Shown: positions 11,401-21,472 of the stretch, one piece after another
Layout: every line of letters starts with the position of its first letter
Numbering within the stretch: position 1 is the stretch's first letter
Assembly: GCA_015501595.1 (NCBI GenBank)
Contig: JADNRX010000022.1
Span: 124,001-188,000, forward strand
Length of the DNA: 64,000 nucleotides
From: Hymenopellis radicata
Lineage: Eukaryota; Basidiomycota; Agaricomycetes; Agaricales; Physalacriaceae
Direction of reading: 5' to 3'
Translations under genes and position numbers: made by a program
Notes under the pieces: model-generated
The model's database searches: none
What the model saw: only the letters and a program-made list of their open reading frames with translations
What the model was told of the DNA's origin: nothing

Positions 11401-13429
11401 GCGTCCACTGGAACGATCCGCAGACCGTTCCATGGCACTCCCTTCCGTCTCAAATTTAAAGTACGTCTTTCTTGCTGTCGTATGTAAGGTACAATATTGA
11501 TTTAATGGCGCATGCAGTTAATTGCAAGGGGTACGATACGACTCTTGGCTTCACTGCGTGGGCCAATAAACTTCCAGCCGCACCGTATCTTGCTTCTCAA
11601 ATTCAACGCTTCCACGTCCTGATATTGCCATGCTAACACGTTGCTCAAACCATCGATGCGGGTGATATTCCCTTCGACAAGCCTTGCTTGCACTGGATGG
11701 CTCCGCGCTCGGCATCGGGTCTGATATTAGAGGAAGCCTTCGAATGCCGCCTGCCTACTGTTCTAGTAGAGTTTCTACCGGCGGTGCGCAAGGTGCGATG
11801 AGTGTGTTCTTCCGCAAGTATTCACGCATATGATTCGAAAAGATCCGAATCCCAGTCTTGAGGGATATTATATTGTCATGGGACCTATTGCGAGGTCCTG
11901 ACAGATCTGCGCCTTTTCTGCCACACTATGTGAGGCTTTAGTACATGTCATATGATTTTTTAAAAGTTTTCTCTGGATCAGGACCCAAGTGGCTCAACAT
12001 CTTCTTGAAAATGTGGCCAACGCTGTCTTTCTTGTTAGGTCGTACTCAGACGCATCGTTGAACGTACGTACCGCCGGGTGGCGTGAATTCCATGCATTCG
12101 TGACCTTTCTTTCGTAGAGCGTCCCCCCCAGTAGGATCTGCCAGTCCAAAGATAAGCGGTTGGCGGTGCTAGAGCACCTCGTACGTTTATCACTCATTCT
12201 TAAACCTGTTCTCAAATTCGAAGCAAGGTTTCTTGACTGTCTTGCCGTCATCCATCCGTCGCAGACTTCCGGCAGAAGGTGTGGTTCATTTGAGTTAACT
12301 CGAACGATTGAAACTCGAGTTAATCAACAGCTTTGGGATGAATACGGCATCATCGCACCTGTTCAGGCTAAGTATGCCTCAGCTCCCGTGAGACTCTCAC
12401 TAACTGTAACGCATTTTGCTCGTGGAGATTCAGCGCTGCCAGTGTCACGAACTTTAATGCTCTAGGCCGCGGCGTGGCGACGGTCCTGTATAATGTCCTC
12501 GACATTCCCGCGGCGTTCTTCCCGTTACGCGTGTCCATCCAGAGAAGGACGCACTGACGGAGGAATAGACCAAGCGACAGGGCGAGGGAAGTCGATTCAT
12601 GGAAGACCAGATTTCCGGGAACAATAAGCCCTCAGTTGTATAAGGGGAATGCTGGTTGTAATTCAGCTGGGACGAAGAGAAAGTGTTGGCGATGAGGGAT
12701 GTCGTGATAGGGAAGGGAGATTTTAGACCTGGACCATGTCAGTAAGCATACCTAAACATCTTCAAACGCAATACAGCGAGAATTGGTCATATTGGGCGCT
12801 TTATATCACCATGGATGGTTGAAACATCGGGCCTCCGCGTCTACAGAGAACTGGTTTTCGACCAAGTTCACCCTGCTAGCCTCTGACTTTTGATACAAGA
12901 CCCACGGACTTTGCAAACCTGCTATCCACAGTCAGAAAAGACAAGTTCAGAGAGAAGAAAACAAAGTTGAAACCGGCCGTCGGTAGCGCTGGTCAACAAG
13001 CACAAACAACTCCTGCTTTTCCCTGCACCCACCATGGCTGGATACGACAACTACTATACAGGCGCGTCAGGCCATGGCTTTTATGCTGCGCCACCTTATG
13101 CGGCCTTCCCGGACCCTTACTCCGATTCGTATGGAGATCCTCAACCCTCCAAGCCGTATTCTGAATTCGAATCTGCTCTAGATTCGAATTACCATTACGA
13201 CTCCCAATCCCAGCCCTATCACAGCGAGGAATATCCGCCTCAGGACGTATTATACGAGCCGAACATGGAACGGGAGCCTCCACAGTACAAACGCGGCGGT
13301 CGATACCGAAAACGCAGACATGAATTGCGTACGAATCCTCCTCTTCCTCCTCCTCCTCCGCGGGATGAGTTTCGCTATTCTCCCAAACTCCCTCTCAGTC
13401 CGATTCCCTCGGAGCCATCTCATGAATAT
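8480..13429. repeat. Segmental duplication copy X2
   Basis: Second copy of the block at 1-4165, aligned from its first base. It continues beyond the X1 breakpoint into the complete FCP1-like gene, so X2 shows the ancestral right-hand order (amidase relic, then FCP1-like gene). The leader 8480-11040 shares its small open frames with X1, including a short hydrophobic frame (10520-10673; X1 counterpart ending at 2185) with one predicted membrane segment. Confidence 0.9.
11042..12709 (+). pseudogene. Amidase pseudogene, X2 copy
   Basis: This is a longer relic of the 21473-23733 amidase, from the MFFG-like start to the EEKVLAM-like C-terminus around 12680-12709. The nucleophile region (LDGSALGIGS) is at about 11690-11725. 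Many frameshifts and in-frame stops rule out function. About 12050-12160 matches the antisense of the parent (the GTACGTACC splice-donor region and the GGATCTGCCAGTCCAAAG segment), so a small internal inversion with loss of the sequence between them happened inside the relic. The 3' part, which X1 lacks, still shows TVLYNVLDIP-like and KDALTEE-like phrases. Confidence 0.85.
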
Positions 13430-14877
13430 GTTGAACTATCCCAACAGCCATCCCTCCCTATATCCGATTCATCATCTTCACACAAGCTACTCATATTGGA
13501 TCTGAATGGTACTCTGCTATATCGGGAAAAGTATCAAGTACGCGTGCCAGGCCAGCCGTATCAACACCGTGTCGCACGGCCTCGGCCGTATATGCCATCG
13601 TTCCGACAGTTTCTATTCCATCCAGAGACGCGGACTTGGCTTGATACGATGGTATGGAGCTCGGCACGACCCCATAACGTGGACACAATGATAGAGGAGG
13701 CCTTCGATCAAGATAAAACGCATCTCGTCGCGGTGTGGGCAAGGGACACACTGGGTTTGACGGTCCCTGAATATCGTACGTCGTTATAGAGGTCTTTTTC
13801 ATATCATCTTAAGTTGAAGTAGACGGGAAAACGCAAACGACGAAGAATCTTGCGAAACCTTGGGCCAAGATTGGTATCAAGGACGCTAATCCACCTACAG
13901 AAGAACTATCTAATGAAGCCGTCACGTCTGACGATGAGATTCCTGGTCTTTCCCTAGGCTCAAAGAAGTCCCTTCTGTTATCGCCTCCCGATGACACCCC
14001 CTTGCCTGTTCCCGTACACTCAGCGTCGAGCACCCTCCTACTCGACGACTCTCCCCTCAAAGCGCGTCTCCAACCCTGGAATCACCTTTGCATACCTGAG
14101 TACACGGGTGAAATGCGGAAAAAGGACGTCGCTACTCGTCAGCATGAAACTGCCAAGGAAGCAGCAGTTGTGGTTGGTGATATCCAAGACGCAGATGTTG
14201 AAATCTATGGGAACCAAGTTACACCGGATAATGGACAGACCAAACAGCCGGTCGTTGAGGTGGAAGCGAAGACTGATAGAGTGGAACGCCGCAAGCGGAA
14301 GCGAGACGCAAAGAAGAACTTTGGATACGACCGCACGTTGCTAGCGGTTATCGGGGTGTTGGATACGCTGAAGACCCAGAGCAACGTTGCTGCGTGGATG
14401 CGTAGTGGCGGACTCTCGGATGTGGGGGAACGACGTCATATTGAAGAGGAAGAAGAGGAGGGTTATGAAGGCGACGAATCGATCAAGCGAATCAGGTTGG
14501 AGGGGCCTATCCCACCGCAAGTTGAGGAGGACTCTCACCCATTATCCGAGCCGGATGTATCGATACCCCATATCTCCTCCCCGGCTACGCCTAATGTCGT
14601 CCTTCCGCCGCCTTCGTCTCAAGCGACCGCGCCTCCAGATTCTTCACCTCTTGATCGCATAGTGGACCTTCCTCCGTCTTCAGTTCCTACCGAGACACCT
14701 TCGTCCCCAGTGACCACTGCTGTTGAGCTTTTGTCGTCATCGACTTCCGTTGAAGACGACGATGGGCTCATACCTCACCAGATGTGGTTTAATAATCCTG
14801 CACTTGTGGGATATTGGGCTGAGCGTGGTGTGGAGGCGTTGAATGCATTGGGGATTGTGCCTGATACTGGAGTTTGA
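13034..14877 (+). CDS. FCP1-homology (HAD) phosphatase
   Basis: Two exons, 13034-13775 and 13820-14877 (44-base intron, phase kept), encode 599 residues. Residues 1-150 are rich in Tyr, Pro, Ser and Arg. The catalytic FCP1/NLI-interacting domain follows: motif I LILDLNGTLLY at about 151-160, motif II MVWSSARPHN near 206, KPWA after the intron, and motif III LLLDDSPLK at about 320 with LHCI-like LCIPEY after it. The first motif has Asn where DxDxT enzymes usually have the second Asp; this DLNGT form is frequent in fungal members. The C-terminal 250 residues are acidic and Ser/Pro rich, with a basic patch (RRKRKRDAKK) that could be a nuclear signal. A role in protein dephosphorylation is inferred from the domain only. 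Confidence 0.85.
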
Positions 14878-15154
14878 TGCTTAGTTATCTATTCGCTTTC
14901 TACTTGCTAAGTATTTATTCGGATTGCTTTGCTTTGCGGTTTTTAGCTATTTCCTATGGTGCTGCATTACTTATTCGTGTTACGCTACTGCTAGATTATG
15001 TAGACACGTAGTTTCGTTGTTCTGCGCCACGATTGATAACACTAATAGCAAGGTGTTGTGAGTTTCGGTCATTCTCTTTTGGCGTTTTGTCTGACTAGTA
15101 CTTTTAAGAGCGTCTCTGTGTCTGTCTCAAGAAGCATACCTACTGTTGCTGAGA

Positions 15155-15765
15155 ACTGTAAAAGGAGCCAACAGCAATAGGAGCTAGTTGGGAAGCTATA
15201 AAGTCTCTCCTTTAGGACCCCTTTCTTACGATCAACACTTGCACCAGAACAACCACCATTATCATCGCATCATCCCCATCATGAGTTTATACAACCTCCC
15301 ATCCACCGCTTCGTCGTCGTCTTCACTTTCATCGACAACGTCGAGCTCATCCTCTTCATCCTCATCTCGTCGTTTTTCACTTCCTTCTACGACGACGAGT
15401 TCCTCTTGTTATTCTCCATCCTCTGCGACGACTCTCGGAGCGCCGCGGAGTGACATTTTTCATCGAGTTCACTCGACCTTTCCTGGAAGACATTCCGGCG
15501 AAGGGTCCGGTCGGGCCTACAGCTGGCTCGTTACCTCGACGCCGCAGAAGAGTTGCGCCTCCCAGACCCATCGTGTAAACGGAATGGGCTTGGGATCGTG
15601 CTTCTATTATCTTTATTCTCTTTTACCGTGACACTATTACAGTTGTTTGTTTCTACGTTTGACATACCATGCTTGAATATCATCTTTTGAACTTGTGCTG
15701 CATGCGTAGAACTTCTGTGAATAAATCTTGTCTGCGAGCATATGTTAGTCTGTTCGACACACGAC
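15155..15765 (+). repeat. Left arm of 0.6 kb inverted repeat
   Basis: The arm matches the reverse complement of 18382-18987 over its full length. Both arms start with ACTGTAAAAGGAGCCAAC and end around TTAGTCTGTTCG. Inside is a short gene-like unit starting ATGAGTTTATACAACCTCCC (15281), with hydrophobic and Ser-rich coding potential but no single intact frame in this copy. In one frame a C-terminal part reads RGVTFFIEFTRPFLEDIP. I do not recognise the protein. Confidence 0.85.
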
Positions 15766-15866
15766 CTCGGTGCAACTGCAGCCTGCCAGCCAATTCGAGT
15801 TGGCTGATTGATGAGTCATTTCAAATCTGATCACGGCGCCTATTATAGACTTGACCTTTCTCCTAG

Positions 15867-16644
15867 ATGGCCTCTTTCCTTCGCTGGCTCTCTGGCGCCC
15901 CAGAACAACCTGCCTCCCCAACACTAACAATATCCGCGCCAGAAATCACCACCATCCCACCTCCAGACTCGGACGACGATGGTGAGAAAACCGAAAGGGA
16001 GAACAACGACGAGCCGCCAGCTTTCCCCGCGCTAAACAGCGCCCAGCGGGCAAACACTGGCATCCCCAGGATACTCTCGGACACCCAGCTCATGCCGCCG
16101 CCTCCTGCGCCCGGTCTGGCGGTACGGCAGCCCGGCGTGGTGGGCTCGTCGTCCCTCGCGGTTCCGCCGACCACGACCAAGGCGCCCGGTCAAGCCGTCC
16201 AAGAAGCGAGACAAGGTCGCGCTCGCGCCTGGGCATAGTCCGTTAGATTGGGCCAAGCTCAAGTCGTCTGGGCGAGGATCTGCGGGTGAGTCGTACTTGT
16301 ATATCGTGATGGAGGTCTGACTGTGCTATAGGGCGTGGATACTCTACGACGGATACCGCCATCGGTGTTGAAGAGGCATAATAAGCGGGACGATGCGTGG
16401 TCGGCGTTTCAATGGCAAGGTGTATAATATTACGCCATACCTTGCTTTCCATCCCGGTGGAGAGCGGGAGCTCATGCGCGTTGCTGGCCGCGATGGGACA
16501 AAGCTGTTTGGTGTGTCATCGTTCGCTTTCTGTGAACATGTGTCTCATCGTCTTTCTCTAGCTCTAACGCACGCCTGGGTCAATGTCGAATTCATGCTCG
16601 ACACATGTCTTGTTGGATTCTTAATACCGGAACCATCATCCTAG
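15867..16644 (+). pseudogene. Cytochrome b5-like heme protein, frameshifted
   Basis: Three exons (introns at about 16286-16331 and 16511-16560) encode an IRC21-type cytochrome b5-like protein. After a Pro/Ser-rich N-terminus come [52 protein letters not shown] (first heme ligand in HPGG) and [11 protein letters not shown] (second ligand His). Three single-base insertions break the frame: around 16183-16188 (KAP to VKPSKKRDK), around 16270-16272 (SSG to EDLRG) and at 16406-16409 (SAF to NGKVYN). Each extends a short run to CCC, GGG or TTT. Together they add three bases, so only the ends share a frame. It is either a recent pseudogene or a cluster of sequence errors. Confidence 0.8.
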
Positions 16645-17389
16645 TGGATGACTTTCCGTAACGTTTATTCGCGATAAATCACCCAATATACCTTGTAGCA
16701 TTGAAACTCCGCCACTTTGATATTTTGCTTTCAGTCCCGTAACGCATGTCTGCTTAAAACTGTTATTAGATTCAGTTTACTGCGGCGACGATGCCGAGGT
16801 GTGTCCCCATAAGGTAACTCCTCATCCTCACATTTGCGGACCTCCAGCATTGATTCTGAGCATTATTTACTTCATGCCATTGAATGGCACCACTTTTCGA
16901 GGTGTTGCTGGTGGGAAGACACGTCGTGGACGAACGATGAACACAAGAGGACCCTAGCAACGGGGTTTGGAACATTCATTTTGATAGCTTGAATTCTGGA
17001 GGAGGGGTCAGACCCCTCCTCCAGATTGAACATTTGGAACGACGTGAACTTGGTTGATGATATCCTGGCCCTGCAGCCGTGGCGCGGGCCGGCTCGGCTA
17101 CCTTCCTCTCTAGGCCGTTGCTAGGCATCTGAAATTTATTCTAGCTCTCCAGACGTTACGGAAAGTCATCCAGTATCCCGCCATCCAAGTAGATCTACGC
17201 TATCTCATTCAATTCCTAAGTCAGTGCATTACTTTGAGTCTCAATAGTGTACATTACAGAAAGCATTATTTAATACCCAACAACATGATCCGTCTTGAAT
17301 AAAACGAACGGGGCTCGTCGCAATCTTCCCAACCGCTGGTCAGAATCCTGGTCTAACCCCTACGCCAGGCATTCACAAGCTAGCGAGCC
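16645..17389. other. Non-coding spacer with an inverted pair
   Basis: No gene seen. The phrase GGAGGAGGGGTCAGACCCCTCCTCC at 16998-17022 is a near-perfect palindrome that could form a hairpin. Confidence 0.5.
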
Positions 17390-18328
17390 GTCACTCCCAG
17401 TGAAAACCGGCTCTGGGCCCAGACGGGCGTTCCGCTCTGATACGTGCTCTGCTGTGACGAACGCAGACGTCAGACGGGCGTGCCAAATTTAGATACTGAT
17501 TTTTAGATATTCCAAAAATTGAAAAGCTGGAAAACATCAGGAATGCTACTTTTTAAACTTCAACACACAAAATCATAAATTGTGCTAAGTTCATAGTTTC
17601 GGCTGGCTACGTCATCAGCCAAATGGTCCGTGCGGGTTCCGCGGCCATTGGCGCACGTTCCTTCTTTCCCTCTTACCGTCACCATCCGTCCTCGCCTCCC
17701 TTCCCATGCCAAGGCGGCAGGCTGCGTCCTTCCTCAAGATCGCGTTACCGACGATGCACTCCCGGATATGTGCGCGCAGGATGGCAGGGTAACGCAAGCT
17801 GGGTGCTGTACGTGGCTGTGTAACACGCGCTGACCGACCCAGCGACAGTGCATGTCTGCTCAGTGTGTGCCCCTTGACTCTCCCTCCAACCATCTAACAT
17901 TGACATAGACAGTTCCATCCTCATTTTGTGGGCTATGTGCGCGCTTCGCCTCGCGCAACTGTTTCTGACGCGAGTAGCGTGTTGATGGCATTACTGGCAG
18001 CTTCCCTCGTTGTGCTAGGTATATGTGTGCCGGCCGTAGTGCTGTTCTTAGGTACCAAGTAATATTACAATTCCTATTCATAGACTACAGTGCCCGTCTG
18101 ATCCCAGATACCAACGGAAATTCGACTGTTTGTCAAACCTAGCAGAATAGTCCTACTGACGGATATGCACAGACTATTAGATCTGGGCAGCAGCAGCTCC
18201 GCCCGGATGACATCCGGGGCCCTCTACTCCGTCCGGGCAGAGCTGGGGTGTTAGGGAATCTGTCGGTTGCCCGGATGAGCACGGATGAGCACGTCTATGC
18301 CCAGAGTCGGTTTTCACTGGGCGTCACT
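17390..18328. mobile_element. Putative non-autonomous DNA element with ~39-base TIRs
   Basis: The left end (17390-17428, GTCACTCCCAGTGAAAACCG then CTCTGGGCCCAGACGGGCG) is the reverse complement of the right end (18291-18328) with about six mismatches. The interior of about 0.86 kb has no transposase-like frame. The ends carry repeated CAGACGGGCGT and CCCGGATGA motifs. I cannot define a clear target-site duplication. It lies between the arms of the larger 15155/18987 inverted repeat. Confidence 0.6.
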
Positions 18329-18381
18329 TTTTATATATATCCACGCCACCCTTTACTTTAACGCAAAATGAGAATATTGGG

Positions 18382-18987
18382 TGTCGTGTGCCGAACAGAC
18401 TAACATATGGACATAACTTATTCACAGAAGTTCTACGCATGCAGCACGGGTTCAAATCACAAGATATGTTAGAGATGGGAAAATTATAATTCAAGCATGG
18501 TATGTCAACGTAGAAACAAACAACTGTAATAGTGTCGCTTCACAAACGATAAAAGAGAATAAAGACAGTAGAAGCACGACTCCCAAGCCTTACACGATGG
18601 GTCTGGGAGGCGCAACTCTTCTGCGGCGTCGAGGTAACGAGCCAGCTGTCGGTCCGACTGGACCCTTCGCCGGAATGTCCTCCAGGAAAGGTCGAGTGAA
18701 CTCGATGAAAAATGTCACTCCGCGGCGCTCTCGGAGAGATGGAGAATAACAAGAGGAAATCATCGTCGTAGAAGGAAGTGAAAACGACGATGATGAGGAT
18801 GAAGAGGATGAGCTCGACGTTTAGCGCGGTGGATGGGAGGTTGTATAAACTCATGATGAGAGATGATGCGATGATGATTTCTGGTTCAAGTGTCGATTGT
18901 AAGAAAGGGGTCTTGAAGGAGAGACTTTATAGCTTCCCAAGTAGCTCCTATGCGAGGTCGTATTTGGTGTTGGCTCCTTTTACAGTG
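18382..18987 (-). repeat. Right arm of 0.6 kb inverted repeat
   Basis: Reverse complement of 15155-15765 with small indels. On the minus strand, from 18854, it encodes a short frame MSLYNLPSTA followed by a hydrophobic stretch (ELILFILIIVVF) that would form one membrane segment. In the left arm this segment is replaced by Ser codons through a one-base shift. The conserved downstream part is open in a different frame, so neither arm has a proven gene. Confidence 0.85.
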
Positions 18988-19129
18988 TTGTATCCACGCC
19001 ACCCTTTGGTTTAACGCAAAAGCATTGGTGCTACATATCATCAAGTACACATATATTACAGAAAGCAGTAATGATAGCCAATAGCAAGAACAATATGTAC
19101 TTATAATCTAAGTCAAAGCAGGGCGACGG

Positions 19130-20922
19130 TCAAGGCAAAGTGGTGTCAAGAATGGGGACAGTTTCTTCCGACGCGTGGATGATGAACGCGCTCTCCATGC
19201 CCACGAGCTGGATGAACCGGACAATATTGAGTCCTTTCTGTACGGCATGTGTAATGTTCACAGGAAGGGGCTTCTGCAATGTGAGTAAGTACCAGTGAAA
19301 AAGCAAGAGCAACAACCAACCTCATGATCCGGCACGAACATCCTTCCGACGCTCGTCCCACGATTCACCTCGACAATGAACAGTCCCTTCTTTGGCCATT
19401 CAATTTGTGCATTACTCATGACATTGGCACGGGCAGCCACCAAAGGAATACAATACAGCTGCAAATGAAGCTGCTTTGTCGTGTACTCGGCTCGAGGGGC
19501 GCTTTCAGGATCAGGATCATAAACATTCCACTGCGCCGCTGTGTCCTTGTCCAGCATGAAGCTGCACTCGAGGACATCCGCCGTCTGCCCGGACGCGCAG
19601 AATGCCCAGACACCAGGAACAGTCAATGATGGTGCAGCTGTTTGTGTAGGTAGCGGAACTGGAACTGGAACCGGAAAATTGTGATCTACATCCATTGACG
19701 GAGGCGGAACACTAGGCGGTCAGGCCCGTACATCTCGACATCGCGCGGTTCTCCAGCCTCAACGCGGCGTGGCACAGAGCTCTGCCTGCTGGCCATCAGG
19801 ATATCATTTCCCTCCGATCGCGATCATGACGGGAAGAAGATCGACGGCGGGGGAATAGGCTTTGGCGGAACGAGGCAGAGATGGAGGACGCGGGTGGATG
19901 TGTGGAGAGCCAGATTGAGATTGAGATTGAGATGAAGATTGAGGATGAGATTGGGGTAGATCGTGATGCTGAGACCGATATGGGACCTCACTTGTGTTGG
20001 TAATATAGCTTCTGTTGTAGAATCCGGACGGACTAGGATATCGGGCGTAAGGTGAGCGCGCAGACGGGTATTTCGTGCGTGGGTATCGGGAGTCGTAAGA
20101 GCGGTCTCGTTCTCGAGAGCGATAGCGTTCTCGTCGTTCATCTCCGTTTCGAGAATGATAAGGTTCTCTTGAACGATCTCTCGAGCGTTCTTTCGAACGC
20201 TCTTTTTCTCTGGAGCGATGCCTTTCTCTGTAATATGGATCTCTTGAGCGGTCTCGACGCCGTTCCTTGGAATGAGAGCGATACCGCCGTTCACGCTCGT
20301 ATTCTGGCGAGCGGTATCTCTTGTCGCGTGGAGAAGGCGAACGACGCTGTGCATAAGAGGCATTGGATTGCAATGAAGGACTGCGACGTAGTCTGGTACG
20401 AGGAGGAGACGATAGCACATCCTCCAAAGCGCGTTTCCCTGGATGCTGCTGCTGCTGCTGTCGCATTGCCTTTGGCGCAGTGGGCGTAGCAGTCGGCGAT
20501 TTGCCCTTGTGCAGCATGGCGGCCTGGTCCACCAGCACAGTCTGGAGGAATTCCTCCGCCGAGCGGTCCAGCTCCCGCGCCTTGTCCATCTCGGCGCGCG
20601 CCTTTTGCAGCGTCTGCGTGAACGCGGCGCGGACCTCGTCTGTGAGCACCGCGTCGACCCGCTCCTCGATCCCCGTCAAGTCCAGCGCTCCATGTGCCGC
20701 CTCCTGCCGCAGTTTCGCGTTCTGGACGACGATGTCGTGTAGGCATCGCGAGCCGCGGAGGCTGGCTCTTGCGTCTTTTCTGCGTAGGAGGCTGAACCGT
20801 TCGCCATGCCGCCTCGTGGTGGTGTCGCTGCTATGCTGCGAGGCCAGGTATGCAGGAATCGGCGTCCGAACCCATTTTCTGCGCTTCTTCAGTAGTGTCT
20901 GGCAGAGCCACCACCGTTGCAT
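19130..20922 (-). CDS. Arg/Ser-rich protein, exon structure uncertain
   Basis: The long frame 20922-19804 encodes a helical, charged region (LRQEAAHGALDLTGIEERVD...), a Gln run, and about 150 residues dense in RS, SR, RD and RE dipeptides such as RSREKERSKERSRDRSRE, as in splicing-related SR-like proteins. A second coding segment (19695-19130) starts P-P-S-M-D-V-D. It has a clear 3' intron and ends in a beta-rich region (VPGVWAFC, IEWPKKGLFIVEVNRG, VNITHAVQKGLNIVRFIQL). An acceptor CTGACCGCCTAG sits just upstream of it, so I infer both parts belong to one gene; the joining introns are not resolved. Upstream to about 21130 more coding-like sequence (KYAFGSSDSLASTPRD) suggests further 5' exons. 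The domain in the last part is not one I can name. Confidence 0.5.
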
Positions 20923-21472
20923 TGTTTAAAGAGTCGCTCTCGACGGTCTGTGGTTGTCATGGTCAACAACGAACACAAAAGAAAAAAAGTGGAAAAAAAG
21001 ACCAGTTGTTCGGCATCTGCCACGGCTGCAGGTGGATCATGGGCGTCTATGATAGGCGCCGTCTCCGCTTCCGATGAGAGGTCTCGGGGAGTGGATGCAA
21101 GGCTGTCGGAGGATCCGAAAGCATATTTTTCCTCGCCGTAGGTCGCCCGATGTGGCCGCGCGACGACGGAAGATGCAGAGGCCTCTGGGGTACTTACCCA
21201 TTTCGCCTTCGCTGTCAGTTCGAGCTCAGCGTCGATCCACCGATCGCCGTCAAGTCAGTACTTTTAGTCGACGCGTGTAATGGAACTGTCAACAATATGA
21301 ATGAATGATTCAAATACGCGACTTCAAGTCCAAGCGGAAACTATCCTTCAAATCGAGAAACAATCCAGCTGAAAATGTGCACCGTAAACCCACGTTTTTT
21401 CACACTGTGAGGTAAGTATAGCTACTTCGTTCCGGCATATGCTTTACACGCTCCCGCCAAAACCTCTCTCCC

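Noticed and set aside
18440..18470. GGGTTCAAATC resembling a tRNA T-loop
   Set aside because: It lies in the right arm of the inverted repeat, the left arm has a different base order there, and no cloverleaf forms.
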